Assembly (NCBI RefSeq): GCF_003583405.1
Contig: NZ_QXEC01000008.1
Span: forward strand, 62,001-126,000
Direction of reading: 5' to 3'
From: Micromonospora radicis
GTDB lineage: Bacteria; Actinomycetota; Actinomycetes; Mycobacteriales; Micromonosporaceae
DNA: 64,000 nucleotides
A program made the position numbers and the translations under genes. Of the stretch, positions 1 through 8,394 are shown one piece after another (position 1 is the first letter of the stretch; every line of letters starts with the position of its first letter). Below the pieces are notes generated by a model. That model had not been told where the DNA came from, searched no databases, and saw only the letters and a program-made list of their open reading frames with translations.

Positions 1-123
1 CGGACGGGGCAGCCGCCCACCGGCCAGCGGCCGGGGTCCGACCCCGGTGTGCACCGCCAGTGCGTCGCGTACCAGCTCACCGAAGACGTCGCCGATGCGT
101 GGTTCCCCCGTCACATCCGTCAC
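1..123 (-). CDS. 5' end of a gene cut by the window edge; possibly a SAM-dependent methyltransferase
   Basis: Forty-one codons are open from a GTG at 123 to the window edge. The peptide begins VTDVTGEPRIGDVFGE and continues with an Arg/Gly/Pro-rich stretch. An alternative GTG lies at 114. The layout GEPRIGDVFGELVRDAL followed by RPLAGGRLPRP resembles, from memory, the N-terminus of some actinobacterial class I SAM-dependent methyltransferases, but no catalytic motif is inside the window, so the identity is a guess. It is transcribed divergently from the PPOX gene that starts at 170, and the 46 bp between them must hold both promoters. That the frame is a gene is more certain than what it encodes. 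Confidence 0.4.
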   Translation of the reverse strand, partial: MTDVTGEPRIGDVFGELVRDALAVHTGVGPRPLAGGRLPRP

Positions 124-169
124 GCTATCGGGCTGCTCAGTCAGCCGCAGCGGCCGTATCCTGGGGCGC

Positions 170-547
170 GTGACCACGTTGGACCGCCTCTCGGCGGAGA
201 AGTACGTACTGCTCACGACCTTTCGCAAGGACGGCCGTGCGGTGGCGACCCCGGTCTGGGCGGTGCGCGACGGCGACGCCCTGGCGATCTGGACCGTCGC
301 GGACTCCGGCAAGGTGAAGCGGATCCGCCGCAGCGGCGAGGTCACGGTGGCCCCGTGCGACGTGCGGGGTCGACCGCACGGTGCGGCGGTGCCCGGCCGG
401 GCGAGCCTGTACGACCCCGGGGCGACCGCCCGCATCCGGGGGCTGATCAAACAGAAGTACCGGGTGATCGGCCGGCTCACGCTGCTCGGCAGCCGGCTGC
501 GCCGGGGTACCGGCGGCACGGTCGGCATCCGGGTCGAACTGACCTGA
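170..547 (+). CDS. PPOX-class probable F420-dependent enzyme (Rv2061-like)
   Basis: This 125-residue protein has the split-barrel flavin/F420-binding fold of the pyridoxamine-phosphate-oxidase-like family. The reading YVLLTTFRKDGRAVATPVW near the start, followed by ADSGKVKRIRR and VTVAPCDVRG, is the signature arrangement of the small actinobacterial PPOX group typified by Rv2061. Such proteins bind deazaflavin F420 or flavin and reduce unknown small molecules; the substrate here cannot be read. The frame is open further upstream to 47, but that stretch is Ser/Arg-rich and non-homologous. The GTG at 170 gives the family's usual length and places the start just before the conserved first strand. 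It stands alone, divergent from the gene at the left edge. Confidence 0.8.
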   Translation: MTTLDRLSAEKYVLLTTFRKDGRAVATPVWAVRDGDALAIWTVADSGKVKRIRRSGEVTVAPCDVRGRPHGAAVPGRASLYDPGATARIRGLIKQKYRVIGRLTLLGSRLRRGTGGTVGIRVELT

Positions 548-623
548 ACACCCCTGGACGTGCCGAAGGGCGACGGATCTGCGTCCGCCGCCCTTCGGAA
601 GTTCTGCTATCTACCCGGCCAGG

Positions 624-833
624 TCAGTCCCCCTGGCGCTGCTGCGGGATCTGACCCTGCAGCAGTGCCCTGACCTCGGACTCGCGGTAACGGCGGTGGC
701 CGCCCAGAGTCCGGATGGCGCTCAGTTTGCCAGCCTTCGCCCAGCGGGTCACCGTCTTCGGGTCGACACGGAACATCGACGCCACCTCGGCCGGTGTGAG
801 TAGCGGCTCTGGTTCGTGCGTTCGCGATGCCAT
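624..833 (-). CDS. bldC: BldC, MerR-like developmental transcription factor
   Basis: This 69-residue single-domain DNA-binding protein reads LLTPAEVASMFRVDPKTVTR, then WAKAGKLSAIRTLGGHRRYR. It is almost identical to Streptomyces BldC over the whole winged-helix, which in that genus binds direct repeats head-to-tail and delays sporulation and secondary metabolism. It has no effector domain, as expected. The ATG at 833 has a strong GGAGG ribosome site about 9 bases upstream. In Streptomyces bldC also sits next to valine dehydrogenase and purM/purF, so the synteny supports orthology. The AT-rich stretch 834-1086 upstream is the likely promoter and autoregulatory region. Confidence 0.95.
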   Translation of the reverse strand: MASRTHEPEPLLTPAEVASMFRVDPKTVTRWAKAGKLSAIRTLGGHRRYRESEVRALLQGQIPQQRQGD

Positions 834-1086
834 CGGTCACTCCTCCACATGTATAGACATCGGCCGGGGTCCCGCCGGCCGACGCGTCTCCCATGGTCCG
901 GCTAGTCCCCGATGTCCGACATGGGCCGAACGGCCGAACGTCCCTAGACGGACGGATGAACCATGCCCGATTTATGGGACTTTTACACGCCAGAAAGTAC
1001 CTTATTCGGACTCATGATCACGGTTCGTGACGCATCAACTACGAACGAGCCTCGCTTTATCCCGCCACAATTAGGACAATCGAGGA
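834..1086. promoter_or_regulatory. AT-rich bldC upstream region
   Basis: This is the least G+C-rich stretch of the first 5 kb, with runs such as TTTATGGGACTTTTACACG and ACAATTAGGACAATCG. It lies between the stop of the conserved hypothetical gene (1087) and bldC, both on the minus strand, so it should hold the bldC promoter and possibly BldC autoregulatory sites. A GGCCGG/CCGGCC inverted repeat around 861-880 falls in the likely bldC leader. I cannot fix a transcription start from sequence alone. Confidence 0.5.
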
Positions 1087-1926
1087 CTAGTTGCACCGCT
1101 CAAGTAGTTGCACGGCCCGCCAGCGGGCGACCAGCTTGTCGTACGCCGCGGAGGCCTCCTCCGCCTCGCCCTGGGACAGCCCGGCCAGCCCGGCCGCGAC
1201 CAGTTCCGGCGAGTCGTCGGCGGCCAGCGTCTCGTCCGAGAGCAGGTCGACCAGCCCGCCGTAGTCCAACTCCACGACGGACCGCGGGTGGAACTCCTCC
1301 AGCCACCGGGCGGCCTCCTCGACCGCCTCGGTGATCGGCGCGTCGCCTACCGACTTGCGGAGCACCGACAGCGCCCGGGAGGAGCGACGCCGGGCCTTGG
1401 AGATCTCCGTCCGGAACCGCAGCGAACGGCGGTCGGGCGCGGTCACGTGGTGCCGCTCGTCCGCCTCGAAGAGCACGAACCAGCGCAGCGGCACACCCCA
1501 GGTCGCGATCTGCTCGTGCACCCGGGGCACCCCGTGCTCCAGCACCCGGGCGCCGCTGCGCCAGTCCTCCACCACCGCCTTGGCCTGCCCGGCCAGCACC
1601 GGCGGAACGAACGCGTCGGCCAGCACCGCCGGCACACCGTCCCGCGCGCTCAGCGCGGCCTCGGCCACCCGGATCCGCAGGTTCCACGGGCACACCAGCA
1701 GGGTCTCGTCGGTCTCCAGCACGTACGCCTCGTCCGGCAGGTCGGGCAGCCGGGTCCAGCCGGCCCCGAGCGCCTCGATCACCGAGGTGCGCTGCCGGCC
1801 CGGCCCCTCCACCGGCGCCACGGCCCGCCCTTGCTCCACGTAGCGCCGCCAGTACGCCTGACGGTCCCGGTCGAAGGCGGTCAGCGGCTCGTACACGCGC
1901 AGGTATGAAGCGAAGAGCGACGGCAC
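1087..1926 (-). CDS. Conserved actinobacterial hypothetical protein
   Basis: A 279-residue soluble protein beginning VPSLFASYLRVYEPLTAFDR and including LPDLPDEAYVL and LLVCPWNLRIR. I recognise it as a conserved companion of bldC in actinomycetes, but no enzymatic motif is visible and I assign no function. The frame runs upstream to 1992, but the GTG at 1926 is chosen because it has a GGGAGG ribosome site about 8 bases before it and begins exactly at the conserved part; the upstream extension is low-complexity. The middle is rich in Arg and Glu (RSLRFRTEISKARRRSSRAL) and probably helical. There are no membrane segments. It precedes bldC on the same strand, 253 bp away, so the two need not be cotranscribed. 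Confidence 0.8.
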   Translation of the reverse strand: MPSLFASYLRVYEPLTAFDRDRQAYWRRYVEQGRAVAPVEGPGRQRTSVIEALGAGWTRLPDLPDEAYVLETDETLLVCPWNLRIRVAEAALSARDGVPAVLADAFVPPVLAGQAKAVVEDWRSGARVLEHGVPRVHEQIATWGVPLRWFVLFEADERHHVTAPDRRSLRFRTEISKARRRSSRALSVLRKSVGDAPITEAVEEAARWLEEFHPRSVVELDYGGLVDLLSDETLAADDSPELVAAGLAGLSQGEAEEASAAYDKLVARWRAVQLLERCN

Positions 1927-2033
1927 GGCGCGATCCTCCCACGAACCGCAAGCCGAGCGTCGCTCGGCGTCATCGCGGCCCCCTGCGGCCACGACCCCGG
2001 CCCGGACGCCCGGCCCCTCGACCCGGCCCCGAC

Positions 2034-2073
2034 GGGCCAGCGGGCCAGCGGGCCAGCGGGCCAGCGGGCCAGC
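2034..2073. repeat. Five tandem copies of an 8-bp unit
   Basis: GGGCCAGC is repeated five times without error in the 319-bp gap between the divergent genes starting at 1926 and 2246. The rest of the gap has no open gene; a TAGGCT hexamer at 2162-2167 is a possible -10 element for the dehydrogenase. The array is probably a simple slippage repeat. Confidence 0.8.
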
Positions 2074-2245
2074 GGAACCGAGTACGCCGCTCCGGCGGCG
2101 GGCGGGCGGCCCGCAGGGCGGGACGAGCGACCGGTCACGGCGGCACGAGGCGACCCGATACTAGGCTCGCAGCACCGGCAGCATCCCCGCCGGCGCACAC
2201 CAGGTCCGCGTCCCACAAGGACGCCCGCCGACACAGGAGCCAGCC

Positions 2246-3328
2246 ATGGGCGTATTCGCCAGCACCGACGACCCGGAAGCCACCGGACACGAACAGGTCG
2301 TGTTCTGCCAGGACAAGCAGACCGGCCTGAAGGCGATCATCGGCATCTACTCCACCGCGCTCGGCCCCGCGCTCGGTGGCACCCGCTTCTACCCGTACCC
2401 CAGCGAAGAGGCCGCCCTCGCGGACGTCCTCGACCTGTCCCGCGGCATGGCGTACAAGAACGCGCTCGCGGGCCTGGACCTGGGCGGCGGCAAGGCGGTC
2501 ATCTGGGGTGACCCGGAGCAGATCAAGAGCGAGGCGCTGCTGCGCGCGTACGGCCGCTTCGTGGAGTCCCTGGGCGGCCGCTACTACACCGCCTGCGACG
2601 TCGGCACGTACGTGCCGGACATGGACGTGATCGCCCGCGAGACCCGGTACGTCACGGGCCGCAGCGTGGAGCACGGCGGGGCGGGTGACTCCTCGATCCT
2701 CACCGCCTGGGGTGTGTTCCAGGGCATGCGGGCGGCGGCCGAGCACGTCTGGGGCGCCCCGACGCTGCACGGCAAGCGGGTCGGCGTCGCCGGCCTGGGC
2801 AAGGTCGGCAGGTACCTGGTGGGTCACCTGGTCGACGACGGCGCCGAGGTGGTCGCGACCGACGTCAACCCGCGCGCCCTGGACTGGGCCCGCACCACGC
2901 ACCCGCAGGTGACGCTGGTCGACGACGCCAGCGCGCTGGTCGCCGCCGACATCGACGTGTACGCCCCGTGCGCGCTGGGCGGGGCGCTGGACGACGACAC
3001 GGTGACGTCGCTTCGCGCGAAGGTGGTCACCGGCGCGGCCAACAACCAGCTCGCCCACCCGGGCGTGGAGAAGCTCCTCGCCGACCGGGGCATCCTCTAC
3101 GCACCGGACTACGTGGTGAACGCCGGTGGTGTGATCCAGGTCGCGGACGAGATCGAGGGGTTCGACTTCGAGCGGGCCAAGCTGCGGGCCACCCGGATCT
3201 ACGACACCACCCGGGAGATCCTCCGGCTCGCCGACGCCGACGGCGTCCCGCCCGCGGTGGCGGCGGACCGGCTGGCCGAGCGCCGGATGGCCGAGATCGG
3301 CCGGTTGCGCGCGATCCATCTGCGCTGA
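2246..3328 (+). CDS. vdh: Valine/leucine dehydrogenase (Glu/Leu/Phe/Val dehydrogenase family)
   Basis: A 360-residue NAD-dependent branched-chain amino acid dehydrogenase that deaminates valine or leucine to the 2-oxoacid, feeding branched-chain acyl-CoA pools. The N-terminal catalytic domain has the two expected lysines, K71 in MAYKNA and K83 in LGGGKAV. The C-terminal Rossmann domain shows [13 protein letters not shown], a GxGxxG dinucleotide fold. Length and order match Streptomyces Vdh and Bacillus leucine dehydrogenase; substrate preference cannot be decided by eye. The ATG at 2246 has a GGAG site close upstream. In Streptomyces the same gene lies beside bldC and purM, and that order is kept here. 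Confidence 0.93.
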   Translation: MGVFASTDDPEATGHEQVVFCQDKQTGLKAIIGIYSTALGPALGGTRFYPYPSEEAALADVLDLSRGMAYKNALAGLDLGGGKAVIWGDPEQIKSEALLRAYGRFVESLGGRYYTACDVGTYVPDMDVIARETRYVTGRSVEHGGAGDSSILTAWGVFQGMRAAAEHVWGAPTLHGKRVGVAGLGKVGRYLVGHLVDDGAEVVATDVNPRALDWARTTHPQVTLVDDASALVAADIDVYAPCALGGALDDDTVTSLRAKVVTGAANNQLAHPGVEKLLADRGILYAPDYVVNAGGVIQVADEIEGFDFERAKLRATRIYDTTREILRLADADGVPPAVAADRLAERRMAEIGRLRAIHLR

Positions 3329-3330
3329 CG

Positions 3331-3367
3331 CGCCGTCGGGGGCGGGGCGTTGGTCCCGCCCTCGGCG
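3331..3367 (+). terminator. Hairpin terminator after vdh
   Basis: Directly after the stop codon, GGGCGGG (3340-3346) pairs with CCCGCCC (3355-3361), flanked by an outer CGCCG/CGGCG pair. There is no clear U tract, as is usual in high-G+C actinomycetes. Confidence 0.6.
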
Positions 3368-3618
3368 CGCTGTCCCGGCTAAGCTGAAGATACGACGCGT
3401 TCGTGCGGATATGCCCCGTGTCACGACCGTTCCCGGCATCGCTCCTTACCGGGTACAATGGGTGACGACTGCATAACCGCAACGCGCGGCGACGGTCGAC
3501 GGTAACCCGAGGTGCCGAACGGTGGCATCCCCATGTACCGTAAGAGCCACGAGAGATGCCTGACGTCATCGGGGCCCGCCTTCGGGCTGCCCCGCATTCT
3601 GTGCGAGGGGGTCGAGCC

Positions 3619-3831
3619 ATGGGGCGCGGCCGTGCTAAGGCCAAGCAGACAAAGGTGGCCCGGGAGTTGAAGTATCACTCCCCGAACACCGACCTCGCCG
3701 CCTTGCAGCGAGAACTCGGCGGCAGCGGCAAGTCGGACCGCAACTTCGACGACGACTACAAAGAGTACGTCGACGATGACGAGGACCATGCCGAGGACGA
3801 CCCGGACAACTGGGTCCGACCGACCCGCTGA
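3619..3831 (+). CDS. DUF3073 family small acidic-tailed protein
   Basis: Seventy residues starting MGRGRAKAKQTKVARELKYH and ending in a strongly acidic tail with DDDYKEYVDDDEDHAEDD. The basic N-terminus and YHSPNTDLAALQREL are diagnostic of the DUF3073 family, found throughout actinobacteria and of unknown function. The ATG at 3619 is preferred over the upstream in-frame ATG at 3556 because family members start at MGRGRAKAKQTK and a GAGGGGG ribosome site sits just before it. The 290 bp upstream (3329-3618) contain no other gene and presumably hold its promoter. Two hairpins downstream separate it from the convergent RiPP locus. The basic head and acidic tail could suit nucleic-acid or protein binding, but that is only inference. 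Confidence 0.88.
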   Translation: MGRGRAKAKQTKVARELKYHSPNTDLAALQRELGGSGKSDRNFDDDYKEYVDDDEDHAEDDPDNWVRPTR

Positions 3832-3846
3832 CCCCCGGTCACAGCT

Positions 3847-3872
3847 GAGCACGCGGTAACTCCCGCGTGCTC
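3847..3872 (+). terminator. Hairpin terminator after the DUF3073 gene
   Basis: A perfect 10-bp stem, GAGCACGCGG with CCGCGTGCTC, closes over the loop TAACTC, 16 bases after the stop codon. It is a good intrinsic terminator apart from lacking a U run. Confidence 0.75.
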
Positions 3873-3908
3873 ACGTATGTGCCCGCTACCCGGCGGTGTA
3901 CCACCGAC

Positions 3909-3965
3909 GATCCAAGGGCCTGCCACGTCCGGACCCGTTCCGGCGTCGTGGCGGGCCCTTGGATC
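3909..3965. terminator. Long bidirectional hairpin between DUF3073 and the RiPP locus
   Basis: A 19-bp arm (3909-3927) pairs with 3947-3965 with one mismatch, and the 19-base loop contains a second small hairpin (CCGGA/TCCGG). It lies 6 bp past the end of the minus-strand precursor gene and after the plus-strand DUF3073 gene, so it can stop transcription from both sides. Confidence 0.75.
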
Positions 3966-3970
3966 CGCGC

Positions 3971-4207
3971 TCACCGGGGTCGGTTGTTCCAGTTGTAGAA
4001 CGTCGGGATGTTCTCGAAGTGGTTCCAGGCGCAGACGGCGCTCGCTCCGTCGCCACCTGCCACCTCCGCCCGGGAGCGTCGCGCGACCTCGGCCTCGTGC
4101 AGCAGGACGGTGAGCCCGGCGGCGGCCTCCCGCACCCGGTCGGCGACCCGGTCGGGCTCGCCTCCCATGTCGTGCTCAGGCTCCCGGTGACTGGTGGTCT
4201 CGGGCAT
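3971..4207 (-). CDS. amcA: Multiple-cyclophane RiPP precursor peptide (AmcA-like)
   Basis: A 78-residue precursor whose C-terminus reads WNHFENIPTFYNWNN followed by RPR. Residues 1-59 form a charged, helix-prone leader with no signal peptide. The core has four aromatic-X-X tripeptides: W61-N62-H63, F64-E65-N66, F70-Y71-N72 and W73-N74-N75. Three-residue motifs led by Trp or Phe are what triceptide-type radical SAM maturases cross-link into strained cyclophanes, and the layout matches the actinobacterial family I know as AmcA. The ATG at 4207 lies inside the 3' end of the maturase gene (32-bp overlap), so the two are translated from one message. Cys59 just before the core is unusual. No export or protease gene is adjacent. 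Confidence 0.82.
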   Translation of the reverse strand: MPETTSHREPEHDMGGEPDRVADRVREAAAGLTVLLHEAEVARRSRAEVAGGDGASAVCAWNHFENIPTFYNWNNRPR

Positions 4208-5309
4208 GCTCCAACACTCCCTCCAGTAGGCGGATCTTGCTGTTGCGGCAGTGCTCGGTCTCCGTACCGTCGAAACGACCCAGCTCGAAGTACCGGTTGG
4301 CCGCGTGGCCCCCACCACAGAACCCGAAGTAGGGGCAGGAGGACCGACACGCCTCCACCCCGCTGATGAACTCACCCACCCAGGCCGTCCGGTCCGCGTC
4401 GGCGAGGATCGCCGCCAACGGCCGGGTGAGCACGTTGCCGCTGGTGAAGTCGCCGTACCGGGGGTCGGAGAAGCCGGCCAGTTCGGGCGAGAGCACCACC
4501 ACCGAGCCGTCGTACGCCACGGTCGGGATCGGGTCGAGGCGCCGGGGCAACAGGTCGTCGGCGGTGCCGTCGAGCACCGCCGCGGCGTACCGCAGTGACC
4601 ACTCGACCTCCCGCAGGTGGATCCGGGGATCCCGACGCCAGGCCGACACCAGCTCCGCCCAGAACCCGGTCACCGCGGCGGCATCGTGGGAATTATCACG
4701 CCGGTTCACTCCCTCGGTCTCCTCGATGTTCACACCGAGCACCTCGCAGCCGAGGTCGAGGCAGTAGTCGTACAGCTCCGTCGCCCGGCCGGGCGACGGA
4801 TCGTTCACCACGGCGAGCGCCGAGAAGGGCAGCCCGTGCCGGCGCAGCGCTGCCACCCCGCGGACGATCCGGTCGTACGCGGGCCGGCCGGCCCGATCCG
4901 TACGGTCGCCGTTGCGCTCCCGCGGCCCGTCGACGCTCACGCTCACCCGCATCCGCTGCGCGGCGAAGAACTCGCACCACGCGTCGTCGACAAGCGTGGC
5001 GTTGGTCTGCACGTGGTGCTCCACGTCGGCGGCGAACGGCGCCATCAGCGCGGCCAGTTGCTCCCGGCCGGCGGCCAGCGGCTCGCCCCCGTGCCAGACC
5101 ACCGAGAACCGCCCCGCGGCCGCCCACGGGTTCACCGAGGCGGCGACCGCCTCCGCCACGGCAACCGACATCCGTCGGTCAGCCGCCCGCAACGGCAGGT
5201 AGCAGTACGCGCAGTCGAGGTTGCAGAGTGTGGTGGGCTGCATCACGACGTACGACGGGACAGCGGCCAAGCCGCGCATCCCGCCCAATGACCGTCCCCG
5301 CGCAGCCAT
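4176..5309 (-). CDS. amcB: Radical SAM/SPASM cyclophane-forming peptide maturase (AmcB-like)
   Basis: A 377-residue radical SAM enzyme. The [4Fe-4S] motif is CNLDCAYC (C29, C33, C36 from the chosen start), followed by VWHGGEPLA. The C-terminal SPASM region has EACRSSCPYFGFCGGG, a conserved NRYFELGRF and TETEHC, which bind auxiliary clusters in the FxsB/GrrM-type maturases. It is predicted to abstract a beta-hydrogen and join Trp or Phe side chains to a beta-carbon two residues later in the overlapping precursor. The ATG at 5309 follows an AGGAGG site at short spacing; in-frame ATGs at 5321 and 5366 are less likely. The gene precedes its substrate gene, follows purM on the same strand after 142 bp, and probably has its own promoter there. 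Confidence 0.88.
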   Translation of the reverse strand: MAARGRSLGGMRGLAAVPSYVVMQPTTLCNLDCAYCYLPLRAADRRMSVAVAEAVAASVNPWAAAGRFSVVWHGGEPLAAGREQLAALMAPFAADVEHHVQTNATLVDDAWCEFFAAQRMRVSVSVDGPRERNGDRTDRAGRPAYDRIVRGVAALRRHGLPFSALAVVNDPSPGRATELYDYCLDLGCEVLGVNIEETEGVNRRDNSHDAAAVTGFWAELVSAWRRDPRIHLREVEWSLRYAAAVLDGTADDLLPRRLDPIPTVAYDGSVVVLSPELAGFSDPRYGDFTSGNVLTRPLAAILADADRTAWVGEFISGVEACRSSCPYFGFCGGGHAANRYFELGRFDGTETEHCRNSKIRLLEGVLEHARDHQSPGA

Positions 5310-5451
5310 CGCCCTCCTCATCGGGATTGAAGGCTGCCGGGCACCCCCGACACGGGCGCGCCCCACAGCTTCGAGGGTGCCTTCAGGCTAGGCGGCAACA
5401 GCCACTCGGGTGAAGCCCTGATCAGGTGCCCGGACGATCAGCTCAGTGTGA

Positions 5452-6606
5452 TCAACCCCGGGTGTGCTGGCCGACCATCTGCACCTCGCCGGTGCCCTCG
5501 ATGATCTCGCCGACCTGCCAGGCGTCGACCCCCCGGCCGGTCAGCGTGGCCAGTGCGCGGTCGGCGTCCTCGGCCGAGACGATCGCGAACATGCCGACGC
5601 CCATGTTGAAGGTCGCCTCCATCTCCACGTCCTCGATCCGGCCCTTGGACTGGATCAGGTCGAAGATCGGCTGCGGCTTCCAGGTCGAGCGGTTGACCAC
5701 CGCGTCCACGTGCTCGGGCAGGATCCGCACCAGGTTGCCGGGGATGCCGCCGCCGGTCACGTGGGCCAGCGCCCGCACCTCGGCCTCGGCGATCAGCTTG
5801 AGGCAGTCCTGGGCGTAGATCTTGGTCGGGGTGAGCAGCTCCTCACCGAGGGTGCGCTGCCGGCCGAAGTCGTCGATCACGACGTCCAGCCGCATCCGGC
5901 CGGCGCCGAGCAGCACGTGCCGGACCAGGGAGTAGCCGTTCGAGTGCAGCCCGGACGAGCGCATGGCGATCACCACGTCACCCACCTCGACCCGCTCCCG
6001 GCTGAGGATCGCGCTCTCCTCGACCACACCGACGCCGGTGGCGGAGATGTCGTACTCGTCGGGGCGCAGCACACCCGGGTGCTCGGCGGTCTCCCCACCG
6101 AGCAGCGCGCAGCCCGCGTACCGGCAGCCGTCCGCGATGCCGGCGCCGATCTCGGCGACCTTGTCCGGTACGACCTCGCCGGTGGCGATGTAGTCCAGCA
6201 GGAACAGCGGCTCGGCACCGCAGGCCACCAGGTCGTCGACGACCATCGCGACCAGGTCGATGCCCACCGTGTCGTGGATGTCCAGTTGCTGGGCGATCAC
6301 CAGCTTGGTGCCGACGCCGTCGGTCGAGGAGGCCAGGATGGGGTTCTTGTACTTCGTGGTGTCCAGCCGGAACAGGCCGGCGAAACCACCGAGGTCGCCC
6401 ATCACCTCCGGCCGGCGGGTCTGCTTCACCTTCGACTTCAGCAGCTCGACCGCGCGGTCACCCGCCTCGATCGACACGCCGGCGTCCGCGTACGAGACCG
6501 AGCGTTTGCGAGCCGGACGGCCGGCGCCGGCCGTCCAGGGCTGGCGGTCGCCGCCGGCGCCGGTCGGGCTGCTTCCTGCGCCGCTGCGCTCGGACACGTG
6601 CGTCAC
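5452..6606 (-). CDS. purM: PurM, phosphoribosylformylglycinamidine cyclo-ligase (AIR synthetase)
   Basis: A 384-residue enzyme of step five of de novo purine synthesis that closes the imidazole ring of FGAM with ATP. Conserved family stretches are SYADAGVSIEAGDRAVEL, SSTDGVGTKL, LLGGETAEHPGV and GLHSNGYSLVRH, together with HVTGGGIPGNLVR near the C-terminus. About 36 poorly conserved Ser/Gly/Pro-rich residues precede the domain, so a later start is possible, but I see no better initiation site. It lies 64 bp downstream of purF on the same strand, the order used across actinobacteria, so the two are probably one operon. Confidence 0.95.
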   Translation of the reverse strand: MTHVSERSGAGSSPTGAGGDRQPWTAGAGRPARKRSVSYADAGVSIEAGDRAVELLKSKVKQTRRPEVMGDLGGFAGLFRLDTTKYKNPILASSTDGVGTKLVIAQQLDIHDTVGIDLVAMVVDDLVACGAEPLFLLDYIATGEVVPDKVAEIGAGIADGCRYAGCALLGGETAEHPGVLRPDEYDISATGVGVVEESAILSRERVEVGDVVIAMRSSGLHSNGYSLVRHVLLGAGRMRLDVVIDDFGRQRTLGEELLTPTKIYAQDCLKLIAEAEVRALAHVTGGGIPGNLVRILPEHVDAVVNRSTWKPQPIFDLIQSKGRIEDVEMEATFNMGVGMFAIVSAEDADRALATLTGRGVDAWQVGEIIEGTGEVQMVGQHTRG

Positions 6607-6670
6607 GGTTCTCCCCTTTGTGGTTCTCAGCTGCGCTACCGGCGGTGACCGGCACCGCAGCCCGGCGGTG

Positions 6671-8233
6671 CTACGGGCGGATGGTGGTCGCCGACATCTT
6701 GTCGTCGGCTCCTGCGGCGGCGAACGGAGGGACGAGCTGCTCGGCGGCGTCGGTGTCGTCGGCCGCGCTGTGCGCGACCCGACGGCCGATCCCCTCGAGC
6801 ACGTGCTTGCCGATCAGGTTGCCGACGGGCAGTTCGATCGGGTACTCCCCGTCGAAACACGCCCGGCACAGCCGGGTCTTGGGCTGCTCGGTCGCGGCGA
6901 TCAGTCCGGGCAACGAGACGTAGCCGAGCGTGTCCGCGCCGATGGAGCGCCGGATGCCGTCGTTGTCCAGACCGTTGGCGAGCAGCTCGGCGCGGGTGGC
7001 GAAGTCGATGCCGTAGAAGCAGGGCCAGGAGACCGGTGGCGAGGAGATGCGGACGTGCACCTCCACCGCACCGGCCTCACGCAGCATCCGGACGATCGCC
7101 CGCTGGGTGTTGCCCCGGACGATGGAGTCGTCGACCACGACCAGGCGCTTGCCCCGCACGTTCTCCCGCAGCGGGTTCAGCTTGAGCCGGATGCCGAGCT
7201 GACGCAGGGTCTGCGACGGCTGGATGAAGGTACGCCCGACGTACGGGTTCTTCACCAGACCGGAGCCGTAGGTGATGCCGGACTCCTCGGCGTAGCCGAT
7301 CGCCGCCGGGGTGCCCGACTCGGGAACCGGGATGACCAGGTCGGCCTCCACGGGGTGTTCCTTGGCCAGCTGGCGGCCGATCTGCACCCGCGCGGCGTGC
7401 ACGTTGCGGCCGGCGATCTGAGCGTCCGGGCGGGCGATGTAGACGTACTCGAAGAGGCAGCCCTTCGGCTCCGGCGCGGCGAACCGGGTCGACCGCAGCC
7501 CCTCGGCGTCGATGGCGATCAACTCGCCGGGCTCGACCTCCCGGACCACGCTGGCCCCGACGATGTCCAACGCCGCCGTCTCGCTGGCCACCACCCAGCC
7601 GCGCTCCAGCCGACCGAGCACCAACGGGCGCACCCCGTGCGGGTCACGGGCGGCGTAGAGGGTGGTCTCGTCCATGAAGACGAAGCTGAACGCGCCCCGC
7701 AGCTGCGGCAGCACCTCCAACGCGGCGGCCTCCACAGAGAGATCCGGTCGGCTGGCCAGCAGCATGGTCACCAACGAGGTGTCGTTGGTCGAACCGTCCG
7801 CGCTCAGCCCCCGCTCGGTCACCTCGCGCTGCAGCTCGGCGGTGTTGACCAGGTTGCCGTTGTGGGCCAGCGCGATGGTGGTGCCGGAACTGGTCGCCCG
7901 GATCGTCGGCTGGGCGTTCTCCCAGGTCGAGCCACCGGTCGTCGAGTAGCGGGTGTGCCCGATCGCGACGTGCCCGCGCAGGCTCGCCAACGTCGGCTCG
8001 TCGAAGACCTGCGCCACCAGGCCGAGATCCTTGTAGACCACGACGCCGGAGCCGTCGCTGACCGCTATGCCGGCCGCCTCCTGACCCCGGTGCTGCAACG
8101 CGTACAGCCCGAAGTAGGTCAGGTTGGCGACCTCTTCCTGTGGGGCCCAGACACCGAAGACGCCACACGCGTCCTGGGGGCCGGGTCGTTGGGGATCAAG
8201 GTCGTGGCTCAGCCGGCCGTCGCCTCGGGGCAC
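6671..8233 (-). CDS. purF: PurF, amidophosphoribosyltransferase
   Basis: This 520-residue enzyme commits PRPP to purine synthesis. The mature N-terminal nucleophile is the Cys of QDACGVFGVW, after a 22-residue propeptide (VPRGDGRLSHDL) that must be removed. The glutaminase half follows with YALQHRGQEAAGIAV, and the phosphoribosyltransferase half has LVVVDDSIVRGNT, the PRPP loop. Four cysteines including CFYGID and LCRACF suit the Fe-S cluster of the Bacillus-type enzyme. GTG 8233 is preferred to GTG 8293 because a GAGGGAG site precedes it and Streptomyces PurF starts MPRGDGRL. It is the first gene before purM, and the sterol-carrier-like gene lies 161 bp upstream. Confidence 0.96.
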   Translation of the reverse strand: MPRGDGRLSHDLDPQRPGPQDACGVFGVWAPQEEVANLTYFGLYALQHRGQEAAGIAVSDGSGVVVYKDLGLVAQVFDEPTLASLRGHVAIGHTRYSTTGGSTWENAQPTIRATSSGTTIALAHNGNLVNTAELQREVTERGLSADGSTNDTSLVTMLLASRPDLSVEAAALEVLPQLRGAFSFVFMDETTLYAARDPHGVRPLVLGRLERGWVVASETAALDIVGASVVREVEPGELIAIDAEGLRSTRFAAPEPKGCLFEYVYIARPDAQIAGRNVHAARVQIGRQLAKEHPVEADLVIPVPESGTPAAIGYAEESGITYGSGLVKNPYVGRTFIQPSQTLRQLGIRLKLNPLRENVRGKRLVVVDDSIVRGNTQRAIVRMLREAGAVEVHVRISSPPVSWPCFYGIDFATRAELLANGLDNDGIRRSIGADTLGYVSLPGLIAATEQPKTRLCRACFDGEYPIELPVGNLIGKHVLEGIGRRVAHSAADDTDAAEQLVPPFAAAGADDKMSATTIRP

Positions 8234-8394
8234 CTGCCGCTCCCTCTTGCTGGTCTGGACTGGCCTGGCGGAACCAGAGAACCTGCTCCGCACTGATCGG
8301 CCGGGACCACACTGTCGTCAGCTGACAGTGTACGCGAATCCATGTCGCCACATACAGTCACGCTGTCACCGCTTTGGGTCAGCGGCCGCAGGCG

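Noticed and set aside
3971..4207. FxsA-type precursor of a FxsB system
   Set aside because: FxsA ends in a Phe-x-Ser motif; this peptide has four Trp/Phe-x-x motifs ending in Asn or His and no FxS.
6260..8296. A 678-codon open frame on the plus strand opposite purF
   Set aside because: It is the high-G+C antisense shadow of purF and purM; the encoded protein is His/Arg/Gly-rich without any domain, while the minus strand gives complete, recognisable enzymes.
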